Assembly: GCF_011316935.1 (NCBI RefSeq)
Contig: NZ_WLYS01000002.1
Coordinates: 558,001 to 622,000 of the forward strand
From: Sphingobacterium chungjuense
Lineage (GTDB): Bacteria > Bacteroidota > Bacteroidia > Sphingobacteriales > Sphingobacteriaceae
Direction: 5' to 3'
DNA: 64,000 nt
The notes under the pieces are model-generated. The model had not been told where the DNA came from, did not search any database, and saw only the letters and a list, made by a program, of their open reading frames with translations. A program made the translations under genes and the position numbers. Each line of letters opens with the position of its first letter. The first letter of the stretch is position 1. Positions 1 through 9,238 of this stretch are shown here, in pieces.

Positions 1-168
1 TACAGGTTGCATCCATGCGTGTCCATTCCCGCCGCTGGACAAACTGGTACCATACACGATAATGTGTTGGCTAACGCCATTTTCTAATTTGCTAACCATT
101 TGGGATTGAGCAAAAGAGCTTGTACTGATTAGAAAAGCGGTGAGTAACAGTACTAATTTTGATTTCAT
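1..168 (-). CDS. Secreted SGNH/GDSL-type hydrolase, N-terminal fragment
   Basis: The first 56 residues of a protein that runs off the left edge. Residues 1-20 form a Sec signal peptide ending SSFA before Gln21, so the product is probably periplasmic or exported. The motif YGTSL (39-43), followed by SSGG, resembles the block I serine region of Bacteroidota SGNH esterases, where GTSLT replaces the classical GDSL; Ser42 would be the nucleophile. The start lies 21 bases after the SusD stop on the same strand, so it is probably the last visible gene of the SusC/SusD operon, perhaps a carbohydrate esterase. The remaining SGNH blocks lie outside the window, so the family call is tentative. Confidence 0.6.
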   Translation of the reverse strand, partial: MKSKLVLLLTAFLISTSSFAQSQMVSKLENGVSQHIIVYGTSLSSGGNGHAWMQPV

Positions 169-189
169 CTCGATAGTCGATTCAATGAT

Positions 190-1650
190 TTAATATCCCG
201 GATTTTGGTCTGATTGACTGAGTGCCGGATTACTATTGATTTCGTTTTCTGGGATAGGAAAAAGCAATCTTTCATCCATATACGTCTTGCCGACCGCTTG
301 AAAGGCAGATTTGACTTTTCCGGTACGCTTGAGATCCCACCAACGCTTTGCTTCGAGAATAAACTCATACCCTCGCTCTAGAATTACAACATCTTGAAAT
401 GCGCGTGCATCTGCAGCAGCCGTATAGTCTACCGGAGAAGCGGCGTTCAACGGGTATCCATAAGCACGTCGTTTAATGATATTCAACCTTTCTAAGGCAA
501 GCGGCGTGACGGCATTATTTGCAAGTGCGGCGGCTTCGGCATAGATCAAGAATGCTTCCGCATAGCGTAGGATCGGCAGACTATATACATTCAGTCCCGC
601 CGTGTTCGAGATGAATTTCTTGAATAAAATTGGAGAAGTTGAAGGCAAATTAACTTCGTTGCCATTTCTATCCAGGTGTTTGGTATAGAGGTTGAATGAT
701 TTTCTCATATCATTATTGTCCCAGCTTGAACCAATAAATGAATTGGTCTTTGGAATCCAAGCCCAAAATCCGCGGCTTGAGTAATTGTATGGCGGAGTAT
801 CGCCGCGATGCAAATAAAGTGGAATTTCAGAAAATCGATTTTCAGAATGATGTACTGAAAACACATCTTCGGAAGAGGTTTGCGTGGCGAATATTTTGTA
901 AAAATCATCGGGTTTATCGACCTCTACCAAACTATAAACACCGGACGTAATCACTTCTTCGGCTTTTGTAGCTGCCTTCTCCCACTGGCCCAAGGTGAGG
1001 TAAACATTAGCTAGAAGCAGCTTTGCCGCACCGGCCGAAGCCTTACCTGTTTCCGCACCTACTGAGGTAGGTAAATCGTTTTGCGCTGCTTCCAGATCTT
1101 CCATAATTAAAGTGTACACGCGCTCTTCTGGTTCGCGAGGAGACGACAATGCGCTTAGATCTCTAGCTTCATGCAATCGAATAGGCACTGGCCCCCAAGC
1201 TTTGACTAAGTTATAGTAAGCCATCGCGCGAATAAAGCGAGCCTCCGCAATGATTCTTTTCTTCACATTATCTGACATATTGACAATGCCAGGCACATTA
1301 TCTAGTACGGCGTTTGCCCGGTTAATCGACTGGTACAGCACGGACCAACCGGTAGCAGCTCGACCGATACCTACATTATCCAATACTTGAGCAAAATTCG
1401 AAATCGGTGCTTGTGAACCCCTACCGTCGATGTAATCCCCATGTAACTCCAGCAATAGGTAATAATTAATGTTATAGTAATCTATTCCAAACGAGGAATA
1501 TGCACCCGCAATAGCGCCCAGTGCGTCTGTCTCGTTTTGATAAAAATTTACACGGCTAATAAAGTCTTCCGGCATCTCATCCAAAAGATTGCTACAAGAA
1601 GAGCACCAAGTGGTTGCCAGTATGATAAATGCGATTATGATATGTTTCAT
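190..1650 (-). CDS. SusD/RagB-family nutrient-binding outer membrane lipoprotein
   Basis: A 486-residue surface glycan-binding lipoprotein that should sit as a lid on the SusC barrel encoded just upstream. The signal peptide ends in a lipobox with the lipid-carrying Cys19 (CSSC). The helical SusD core is recognisable from FIRAMAYYNLVKAWGPVP, the usual TPR-like segment, and the C-terminus has the typical LLFPIP and the terminal NPGY. Length is normal for the family (about 450-600). It starts 12 bases after the SusC stop, so the two are translated from one message. The ligand cannot be read from sequence. Confidence 0.95.
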   Translation of the reverse strand: MKHIIIAFIILATTWCSSCSNLLDEMPEDFISRVNFYQNETDALGAIAGAYSSFGIDYYNINYYLLLELHGDYIDGRGSQAPISNFAQVLDNVGIGRAATGWSVLYQSINRANAVLDNVPGIVNMSDNVKKRIIAEARFIRAMAYYNLVKAWGPVPIRLHEARDLSALSSPREPEERVYTLIMEDLEAAQNDLPTSVGAETGKASAGAAKLLLANVYLTLGQWEKAATKAEEVITSGVYSLVEVDKPDDFYKIFATQTSSEDVFSVHHSENRFSEIPLYLHRGDTPPYNYSSRGFWAWIPKTNSFIGSSWDNNDMRKSFNLYTKHLDRNGNEVNLPSTSPILFKKFISNTAGLNVYSLPILRYAEAFLIYAEAAALANNAVTPLALERLNIIKRRAYGYPLNAASPVDYTAAADARAFQDVVILERGYEFILEAKRWWDLKRTGKVKSAFQAVGKTYMDERLLFPIPENEINSNPALSQSDQNPGY

Positions 1651-1662
1651 GATACGGATCTT

Positions 1663-4600
1663 TTAAAATGAAAAATTAATTCCAGCCAGAAACATCTTGG
1701 CTGTTGGATAGGCGGTCTGATCAATTCCCATACGAAGTCGATCGCCTACACCTTGCGAATCCGTTCCTGTGGTATTCACATCGGGATCAATACCCGGATA
1801 ATTCGTAATCGTGAACAAATTCACGCCAGATATATACACCTGTGCACGTTTTAATCTAGAGTTGGTCAACTTTGCTACAGGTATATTGTATGCTAGGCGT
1901 ACCGACTTCAATCGTAGGTAGCTTCCGTCTTCTATGAAGCGGTCGGATACATCCAGCGGTGATGTAGAGCTTACTCTAGGGTATTTGGCATTAGGGTTTG
2001 GATTTTCTGCTGTCCAATAACTGCCTATCAGATCACGAAATTGATTGGAACCGCGCTGAAAAGAATTGAGGTTGTTCCCGGCCGTTGCCCAGAAGATATC
2101 ATTGCCATACACGCCCTCTATAAAGACATTTAACTCGAAACCTTTGTATGCGAAATCGCTGTTGATTCCGTAAATAAAATCTGGATAGGGATTACCGATG
2201 ATCACCCGATCCAATGCGTTAATCTCACCATCTTGGTTTTGGTCCACGTATTTAATCCTACCTTGATCGTCCAAACCATCTTCTACCAGACCGAAAAACA
2301 TACCGAAAGGATACCCTTCTCGCGCGATATTCATACTAGATCTGAAAAGATCGAGCGAACTACTAAAAATATCATTTCCTCCTGCTAGGGTGATGATCTC
2401 ACTTCTGTTCGTTGAAAGACGAACGCCTGCATTCCACTTGAATTCTTTGGTCAAGATATCCGATGATACATTGACCTCAAATCCTTGGTTTCTGATTTCT
2501 CCAATATTTTGCAACATAGAGCCGAAACCAATCGACGGCGGAAGCGGCACAGATGCCAATACGTCTGTGGTTCTTTTGGTGAAGTAATCTGCCGTGACTG
2601 TCAATCTATTATTCCACAAGGTCACATCAAAACCAACGTCAGCTTGCGTTGTGGTCTCCCATCGCAATGCAGGATTTGCAATTCCCGACGGCACATATCC
2701 GATAATCTCCGTGCTATTTCCATAAATGGCACGTACCGGAGAAATACGATCTAGCGATTGATAGGGCGAGAGTGCCGTATTTCCCGTCATACCAATGGAA
2801 GCTCTAACCTTTAATTCATTGATCGCTTCCACCTCTTGGAGAAATGGTTCGTTGCTAGCTCGCCAAGCTACCGCTCCAGATGGAAATGCAGCCCACTTGT
2901 TGTTTTCTCCAAATCTGGATGAACCGTCGGCACGGATACTTGCGGTAAATAAATACTTTTCTGCCAATGAGTAATTGGCTCTGGCCAGCCAGGATGACAT
3001 GGCCCATCGCGAAATTCCGGACGAAGGTGGGTTTATGGTCTCGGCCGCTCCCAAATTAAAATTTGCGGTATTGTTATTAGCAAAACCACTTACACTGATA
3101 TTGGACACGCGATTGAGATCATTCTGATAGGTGAATCCCCCCATGAGATCCAATCGCTGTTGCGTGCCGAATGACTTCGTGTAATTCAAGATGTTTTCAT
3201 TTAAAAAGGAAGTCCGATACGACGTACCTTGGGATGCCGCACCTCTATCATTAGGGTAGATCAGAGGAACAAACAATTCGCTCGCACCATGATGCGTTTC
3301 GAGACCTAGTAAGGTTTTGAAGGTCAACCCTTCTGCCAAGTTCACCGTAAAGCTGGTATTACCAATGACCACATTGGTTAGACTGCGATTTTTGTACGGT
3401 TCGCTAAATACCATGGGGTTAGAGACTTCTGCAAAGGAATAGATCTGGCGAAATTGCGTATACAAGCCATTTTCGTCGGACACCGGTAAAGTTGGAGGTG
3501 CAGAAATCGCTCCCGAATACATGGAATTGCCCGCATTGCCATTATCTACTGGAACTTGGAAGCGTTCTCTTCTAGACAGGTTCACATTAAAATCCATGCT
3601 CAGCCAATCAAAAAGACGGTGATCCATATTCATCCGAACCGATCCACGTTTGGCGCCGGTATTGATGATAATACCATCTTGATCATAATAATTACCAGAT
3701 AGAGAGTACCGTGTTTTTTCTGAACTCCCCGAAATCGTCACGGTATGGTTATGCATCGGTGCTTTTCGCAAGATCTGCCGCTGCCAGTCTGTACCTGGGC
3801 CTTGGATTTCATCCAAATTGAATATCGGCGGCTGATTCGCATTTTTCAACCATTCGTTGGCGACGATCGCATATTCGCGCGCATCCAATACTTCCATTCG
3901 TTTGATATCTTCTTGGATACCAAACTGACTTTGTACATCGATCCGAGTTGGCTGACCCGCTTTTCCTTTTTTAGATGTGATAATTACGACTCCATTCGCG
4001 CCTCGAGCTCCATATATCGCTGTTGCAGAGGCATCTTTCAGGATATCCATTGATTCGATATCGGATGGATTGAGGTAACTGATATCGCCGGTAACGGGAA
4101 AACCATCTACCACATAGAGCGGTTGATTGTCGCCAATCATAGAGTTGGCACCGCGAATCCGCACTTCCATACGCGCACCCGGTGATCCTGAGTTCTGTAC
4201 CACACGCACTCCTGTAGCTCCTGCTTTTAAGGCTTGTTCAATATTATAGACAGGAACTGCTTCGAGCTGTGCGGTTTTGACTTGTGCTACCGCACCCGTC
4301 AAATCGGCTTTGCGCACTGTGCCGTATCCAACCACGACGACCTCTTCAAAATCGTTGACCGAAGGCTGCAAAATGGCTGCAATGACTGATCGAGAGCCTA
4401 CTGTTTCTTCGACTGATCCAAAGCCGATCAATGAAAAAAGCAAAACACTCTGTTCATTGGACATTTGCAGCTGATAGCTGCCGTCAATACCGGTTGTTGT
4501 CGCTAACTCCGTATTTTTTACCCTCACCGTTACGCCTTCCAGTGGATTGCCAAGATTATCTTTTACGGAACCCGTAATTACTCGCTGTTGAGCTCTGTTT

Positions 4601-4986
4601 ACTTCCGACGTGCTCGGCTTTGTGGATCGTGTAGCGGATGGTCTGATCGTGATAATATCATCGTCTAAAGACCATTGTAGATTGTGCCCATCTAATATAA
4701 TGCGCATGGCATCCGCGAATTCTGCATTCTTAACTTGTACATTGACGCGTGTATCCGCAATATGAGCGCCGCGAAACAAGAATGAATAACCTCGCTGCTG
4801 CTGAATATCTTTCATCACATGTCGAAGACTTTTATTCTTGGCCTGCAGTGTGATCTTTTGTGCTACACCCTCGGCTGTGGCCTGAAGAACAAAAATAAAG
4901 GTTAGAAAAAATGCTAGTTTCATAATAAATAGCCACCGGTTCGTAAAAGGCCAATAAGGAGCTTTTACAAGTAGTTTAAAACTCAT
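1663..4986 (-). CDS. SusC/RagA-family TonB-linked outer membrane transporter with STN signalling domain
   Basis: A 1107-residue TonB-dependent outer membrane barrel that imports oligosaccharides captured by its SusD partner. In order: N-terminal membrane signal (about 22-40), STN domain (about 45-117), carboxypeptidase-regulatory-like domain (about 136-210), TonB-box-like EEVVVVGYGT (214-223), plug with PLYVVDGFP and ATAIYGARGANGVVIITSKKG, then the barrel ending in Phe (NFSF). The STN domain is the part of TonB-dependent transducers that contacts a FecR-type anti-sigma factor, and such a gene lies next door with an ECF sigma gene. The locus is therefore probably switched on by transporter occupancy. 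The start at 4986 gives a 21-residue extension before the hydrophobic core; Met22 is an alternative. Confidence 0.95.
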   Translation of the reverse strand: MSFKLLVKAPYWPFTNRWLFIMKLAFFLTFIFVLQATAEGVAQKITLQAKNKSLRHVMKDIQQQRGYSFLFRGAHIADTRVNVQVKNAEFADAMRIILDGHNLQWSLDDDIITIRPSATRSTKPSTSEVNRAQQRVITGSVKDNLGNPLEGVTVRVKNTELATTTGIDGSYQLQMSNEQSVLLFSLIGFGSVEETVGSRSVIAAILQPSVNDFEEVVVVGYGTVRKADLTGAVAQVKTAQLEAVPVYNIEQALKAGATGVRVVQNSGSPGARMEVRIRGANSMIGDNQPLYVVDGFPVTGDISYLNPSDIESMDILKDASATAIYGARGANGVVIITSKKGKAGQPTRIDVQSQFGIQEDIKRMEVLDAREYAIVANEWLKNANQPPIFNLDEIQGPGTDWQRQILRKAPMHNHTVTISGSSEKTRYSLSGNYYDQDGIIINTGAKRGSVRMNMDHRLFDWLSMDFNVNLSRRERFQVPVDNGNAGNSMYSGAISAPPTLPVSDENGLYTQFRQIYSFAEVSNPMVFSEPYKNRSLTNVVIGNTSFTVNLAEGLTFKTLLGLETHHGASELFVPLIYPNDRGAASQGTSYRTSFLNENILNYTKSFGTQQRLDLMGGFTYQNDLNRVSNISVSGFANNNTANFNLGAAETINPPSSGISRWAMSSWLARANYSLAEKYLFTASIRADGSSRFGENNKWAAFPSGAVAWRASNEPFLQEVEAINELKVRASIGMTGNTALSPYQSLDRISPVRAIYGNSTEIIGYVPSGIANPALRWETTTQADVGFDVTLWNNRLTVTADYFTKRTTDVLASVPLPPSIGFGSMLQNIGEIRNQGFEVNVSSDILTKEFKWNAGVRLSTNRSEIITLAGGNDIFSSSLDLFRSSMNIAREGYPFGMFFGLVEDGLDDQGRIKYVDQNQDGEINALDRVIIGNPYPDFIYGINSDFAYKGFELNVFIEGVYGNDIFWATAGNNLNSFQRGSNQFRDLIGSYWTAENPNPNAKYPRVSSTSPLDVSDRFIEDGSYLRLKSVRLAYNIPVAKLTNSRLKRAQVYISGVNLFTITNYPGIDPDVNTTGTDSQGVGDRLRMGIDQTAYPTAKMFLAGINFSF

Positions 4987-5023
4987 AGATTTGTATCGTT
5001 TGGGTTATGTAAAATTGGTTATT

Positions 5024-5137
5024 GACTAGTTGGGATTACTAACTAGTCTATCATATGTTCCAAGCAAAACTTGCGGATGATGTCATCAGCATCATCCGTT
5101 ACTATTTTGGATAGAATTGCTATTGCAATAAATAGCA
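5024..5137. repeat. Three perfect inverted repeats in the fecR-susC gap
   Basis: The 247-base gap between fecR and susC holds three perfect inverted repeats in a row: 8-base arms at 5024-5031/5041-5048 (GACTAGTT, 9-base loop), 9-base arms at 5074-5082/5090-5098 (CGGATGATG, 7-base loop) and 7-base arms at 5118-5124/5131-5137 (TGCTATT, 6-base loop). None is followed by a U-tract on the minus strand, so they do not look like ordinary terminators. They would lie in the untranslated leader or promoter region of susC. Confidence 0.6.
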
Positions 5138-5233
5138 TCATTACGAAGTGTCCATACGAGCCCTCCTAATTTATTGTGTATAATTGGTGCGTCTTTGCCG
5201 CTAAGCCAGTCTTTTGATACCGGCTTTGATAGT

Positions 5234-6403
5234 TTATTTTTCTCCTAGAACAACCAGTGTACGTCGATCCTTAATTTCAAGCAATTTGAATGTAAGACCA
5301 CTTATTTCTAGGGATTTCAGTACGGATTCCAAATTCTTTTGACGATCAATCATGCCAAATATTGGCGCATTCGGTACTGTTGATTCATATTTTACATCAA
5401 TATCATACCATCTCGCCATTTGAGCGAGTGCTACTTGCGTGGGCAAACGGTCAAAATAGAAAAACCCTTCTTTCCAAGCTATAAATTGCTCTACATCGAC
5501 GTTACGTACCTTCGTTTTATTTTTGGATACCACAGCCTGTTGTCCTGGCGACAATAACATGCTATCTGTATTGTTATTTGCAATAATATTCACGCTTCCT
5601 TCCACTAAGGTGGTTTTCGTTTCTTCTTCATCATCGTAATCAGAAACATTAAAACCAGTACCCAATACTTCAACTACTTGTCGCTTGGTCTTCACTAAGA
5701 ATGGAGTCAATAATGCCCGTTTGTCTTTTGCTTTGGATTTTAATGGCTTTACCTCGAAATAGGCTTCTCCTTCGAGTTCCACGATGCGCTTCTGATCATC
5801 AAACTTCACCGGATATTTAAGACTTGATGCCGCATTAAGCCAAACTTTTGAGCCATCGGGCAAGGTGATTTGATACGTACCTCCTTTTGGAGTAGTCAAT
5901 GTGGCATGAGATATAGGCCGGATTCCTGATTTGTCCTTCCGTAAACTACTCCCATCGCGATAGGTAATGCCGCCATCGCTCATCACAATCCCCTGTTGAC
6001 TTTCATCTAATGTTACGCCTTGGCCATCGTCAAACGAAAGCGTAGCTCTATTGCTTCCTGGCAACACCTGCTGAGCATCAACAATTTGTTGCTCCGCCGC
6101 GCTATCCACTGCCATCTTACTTTCTTTTATCTGCCATCTCCAAAATACAAACCCAAGAAACAGGACTATCGCTGCCGCTGCATACGGCAGCATGCGATTA
6201 AGGTGCAATACGGGTTTCTCACTATTTCCAAAAAGATTTCGCTTTATTCGCGTAGAGGCCTCGACGAGTTCTTTGGATGTGCGCAGAGATTCGCTTTGAT
6301 CCATATGCCGATTCAAAGCGGCCTCTACATAGCGCCTTTCCTCTAGCGTAGCATTCCCATTCAAGTACTTCTCGATTAACTCCTGCGAAGGTTTATTTTT
6401 CAT
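5234..6403 (-). CDS. FecR-family anti-sigma factor
   Basis: A 389-residue inner membrane regulator that relays the state of the outer membrane SusC/STN transducer to the cytoplasmic ECF sigma factor. The N-terminal cytoplasmic part (1-70) is followed by one membrane helix (about 72-90), a periplasmic FecR domain with the usual TPKGGTYQITLPDGSKVWLN signature and EGEAYFEV, and a C-terminal DUF4974 region (about 312-389). Length and order are typical of Bacteroidota FecR proteins. It lies 85 bases downstream of the sigma gene and 247 bases upstream of susC on the same strand, the standard arrangement for trans-envelope control. Confidence 0.95.
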   Translation of the reverse strand: MKNKPSQELIEKYLNGNATLEERRYVEAALNRHMDQSESLRTSKELVEASTRIKRNLFGNSEKPVLHLNRMLPYAAAAIVLFLGFVFWRWQIKESKMAVDSAAEQQIVDAQQVLPGSNRATLSFDDGQGVTLDESQQGIVMSDGGITYRDGSSLRKDKSGIRPISHATLTTPKGGTYQITLPDGSKVWLNAASSLKYPVKFDDQKRIVELEGEAYFEVKPLKSKAKDKRALLTPFLVKTKRQVVEVLGTGFNVSDYDDEEETKTTLVEGSVNIIANNNTDSMLLSPGQQAVVSKNKTKVRNVDVEQFIAWKEGFFYFDRLPTQVALAQMARWYDIDVKYESTVPNAPIFGMIDRQKNLESVLKSLEISGLTFKLLEIKDRRTLVVLGEK

Positions 6404-6488
6404 GGTTATTCAGAAGGCTTTTGTGTGCCCCCTTTTATATAGTACACACGTAATGGCAATTTATCCCGATTTATTTTATTTTTCTTTG

Positions 6489-7070
6489 CTAGGAAAGCAA
6501 AATCGCTAAAGCTACTGACAAGCCCAAACGCAATCGGATATTTACAACAGCTTGGCTAAGAAGGTTTTTTACCGTTTTATCAGAGACTTGCAGCGCGACG
6601 GCTATCTCCTCATTGCTATAATTTTCAAAGTGTGTCATCAGAAAAACCTTACCCATCTTGCCGGGAAGGGATCGAGCAATATTTTCCAATCTGCTGATGA
6701 GTTCTTTGTCTAAAAGCTTCTGATCCGCTCCATCGTATCCTTGCGTGAGATAATGTAAAAGTTCTTCCTTAAATGCAGTGCGGTTGTTCTTGGATCTCTC
6801 CTGATTTAAAAATCCATTTCTGACACTCACCTTTAAATAATTAAACAGGCTTCGGGAGGGATCGAATCGTTCTCGTTGCTCCCATACGCGAACAAAAATC
6901 TCTTGAATAAGGTCTTCACTCTCTTGCGTATCGCGTGTAAGCCTATCCGCATAACTCAGCAAAAAATGATTGTATCGATTAAAAATTTCCTTAAAAGCCT
7001 TCCTATCCCCACGAGTCAACAATGGAATTAATTCCTCTTCAAGTAAGGTTTCATAACTGGTAGACTTCAT
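6489..7070 (-). CDS. ECF-type RNA polymerase sigma-70 factor
   Basis: A 193-residue extracytoplasmic-function sigma factor. Region 2 is visible as FNRYNHFLLSYADRLTRDTQ, then EDLIQEIFVRVWEQ; region 4 as FENYSNEEIAVALQVSDKTV with a following DNA-binding helix. There is no other domain, as is usual for the FecI-like group. It is the first gene of the minus-strand fecR-susC-susD cluster and should direct transcription of the downstream transport genes when FecR releases it. The gap to the divergent kup gene is about 200 bases and shows no clear TAnnTTTG element on the minus strand. Confidence 0.95.
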   Translation of the reverse strand: MKSTSYETLLEEELIPLLTRGDRKAFKEIFNRYNHFLLSYADRLTRDTQESEDLIQEIFVRVWEQRERFDPSRSLFNYLKVSVRNGFLNQERSKNNRTAFKEELLHYLTQGYDGADQKLLDKELISRLENIARSLPGKMGKVFLMTHFENYSNEEIAVALQVSDKTVKNLLSQAVVNIRLRLGLSVALAILLS

Positions 7071-7266
7071 AGGTGCTGAAATACTAATTTTGACTAAGCT
7101 ATAAAAATTGAGCGAACTTTTCTAAAACCAGAGATTCACAAACGGCCAAGATCATTCAGATTATGATCATTTTTATTGCAAAATCGGATCTTAGAGAGAA
7201 TGTCAAAACATGGTAAATAAATCCAGAAAATTAATACATTTACCGCGTTATTTACTCATCTGTCTT

Positions 7267-9204
7267 ATGGACAATAAATCGCACTTAAACCGGCTTAGTG
7301 CCGCGGGCTTACTGATCAGTATAGGGATCATTTTCGGAGATATTGGTACTTCTCCATTGTACGTTTTCAAAGCGATTTTTCATCAAGAGATCATTGAAGA
7401 AAGTTTAATTCTAGGTAGCTTATCGTGTATATTCTGGACGCTTACGTTGCAAACTACCATTAAATACGTCATCATCACATTGCGTGCAGACAATAATGGC
7501 GAAGGTGGCATTTTATCTTTGTATTCTTTGGTGCGGCGGAAAAGTAAATGGTTGATTATTCCTGCCATCATAGGTGCTTCGACATTGTTGGCAGATGGCA
7601 TGATTACGCCAGCAATTACCATCTCGTCGGCGGTGGAAGGACTTTCCATGATGAATGCCAATATACCAACCGTGCCGATCGTGGTTTTAATCATCTCTTT
7701 GCTTTTTGTGATCCAACGCTTTGGCACTTCTGTCGTGGGGCGAGTTTTTGGTCCGATTATGCTAATTTGGTTTGTGGTGATCGGAACATTGGGTGTTCTA
7801 CACATCGATCAAGCGCCTTATGTATTGAAAGCGTTTAATCCGTGGTACGCGGTACAAACGATTGTACAACATCCGCATTCGCTATTTATCATCGGTGCTA
7901 TTTTTCTATGTACTACTGGAGCCGAAGCGTTGTATTCAGACATGGGACATTGTGGCAAGTCTAACATTCGAATCAGCTGGATTTTTGTGAAAAGCATGCT
8001 TTTGTTGAATTACCTTGGGCAAGGTGCTTGGTTGCTCACGCATCAAGGTGCACGTTTGGGAGATCTTAATCCATTCTTCGGTATTATGCCTGAATGGTTT
8101 GTCGTACCCGGAATCGTAATCGCCACGATTGCAGCGATAGTAGCCAGTCAAGCTATGATCTCCGGAGCATATACACTGATATCGGAAGCGGTACGATTGA
8201 ACATCTGGCCCAAAGTTTCTATTCGCTATCCTAGTGATCACAAAGGACAATTATATGTACCGTCCATCAACCTGATCTTGTATCTAGGTTGTATCTTGAT
8301 TATCGCTGTATTTCGCAAATCGAGCAACATGGAAGCGGCTTATGGTTTAGCCATCAATTTGACTTTCATTACCACTACGGCGTTGATGTGTTATTATATG
8401 ATGCGAAAACGTGTACCTAAAATCTGGATCGCGCTTTTTGCGCTTGTGTATTTTGTGATTGAGATCGCTTTCCTAGCGGGTAATTTGGTCAAATTCACGC
8501 ATGGCGGATGGTTGACATTGGTACTGGCTTCGGCGATATTTTTTGTGATGTATGCTTGGTACATGGCGCGAAAAATCAAAAATGCGTATATCCGATTCGT
8601 GGACATTCGTGACTACTACGGTATCCTATCCGACTTAAGCTCGGACACGAGCATACAACCATTCGCATCACAGCTCGTATATCTTACCAGTGCTAATAAT
8701 ACGCACGATATTGAGGACAAGATTGTATACTCCATCATTAATAAAAAACCCAAACGCGCCGATGTATATTGGTTTGTGCATGTGGATGTAATGGATACGC
8801 CCCACGCACGCGATTACAAGGTCAAACAATTGATTCCGGGAAAATTGGTGCGAATTGATTTCAAATTAGGATTTCGGGAGGAGCAAAAGATCAGTTTACT
8901 ATTCCGCAAAGTAGTGGAAGATATGGTATCAAAAGGCGAGATCGATATTACCAGCCGCTATGAAACACTCAAAAAGCACCGCATCGCAGGAGATTTCAAC
9001 TTCGTTGTATTAGAAAAAGTATTTTCGAAATCGTCTAGCCTTTCTTGGGGAAATAGAATTATCATGGAAATGTATAAGGTGCTGCGCACCTTTAGCCTAA
9101 GTGAGGAGAAAAGTTTTGGCTTGGACAGCAGCTTCGTGACCTTAGAGCGCGTACCGCTCAACATTCCAGATACGAATGAAGTAAAGCTGAATCGCTTAAA
9201 CTAA
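7267..9204 (+). CDS. kup: KUP/HAK/KT-family potassium uptake protein
   Basis: An inner membrane K+ transporter driven by proton symport. The N-terminus AAGLLISIGIIFGDIGTSPL is the family signature, about a dozen hydrophobic segments follow, and the C-terminal cytoplasmic domain occupies roughly the last 200 residues. I place the start at 7267 (MDNKSHLNRL), because family members begin a few residues before the LSAAGLL segment. An in-frame ATG at 7210 would add 19 residues with no family counterpart (645 versus 664 residues). The gene stands alone, convergent with the acyltransferase pair, with a shared terminator in between. Confidence 0.93.
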   Translation: MDNKSHLNRLSAAGLLISIGIIFGDIGTSPLYVFKAIFHQEIIEESLILGSLSCIFWTLTLQTTIKYVIITLRADNNGEGGILSLYSLVRRKSKWLIIPAIIGASTLLADGMITPAITISSAVEGLSMMNANIPTVPIVVLIISLLFVIQRFGTSVVGRVFGPIMLIWFVVIGTLGVLHIDQAPYVLKAFNPWYAVQTIVQHPHSLFIIGAIFLCTTGAEALYSDMGHCGKSNIRISWIFVKSMLLLNYLGQGAWLLTHQGARLGDLNPFFGIMPEWFVVPGIVIATIAAIVASQAMISGAYTLISEAVRLNIWPKVSIRYPSDHKGQLYVPSINLILYLGCILIIAVFRKSSNMEAAYGLAINLTFITTTALMCYYMMRKRVPKIWIALFALVYFVIEIAFLAGNLVKFTHGGWLTLVLASAIFFVMYAWYMARKIKNAYIRFVDIRDYYGILSDLSSDTSIQPFASQLVYLTSANNTHDIEDKIVYSIINKKPKRADVYWFVHVDVMDTPHARDYKVKQLIPGKLVRIDFKLGFREEQKISLLFRKVVEDMVSKGEIDITSRYETLKKHRIAGDFNFVVLEKVFSKSSSLSWGNRIIMEMYKVLRTFSLSEEKSFGLDSSFVTLERVPLNIPDTNEVKLNRLN

Positions 9205-9238
9205 AAAAACAAAAGAGGCTTAGGCCTCTTTTGTTTTT
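9205..9238. terminator. Bidirectional terminator between kup and the acyltransferase gene
   Basis: A 15-base perfect stem (9205-9219 with 9224-9238, core AAAAGAGGC, 4-base loop) with A-tract and T-tract on opposite sides, so it can act on both strands. The last five codons of the minus-strand acyltransferase gene lie inside the right arm. Confidence 0.85.

Noticed and set aside
7210-7266. Earlier start for the Kup gene
   Set aside because: Adds 19 residues with no family counterpart; ATG 7267 places the N-terminus where other Kup proteins begin.
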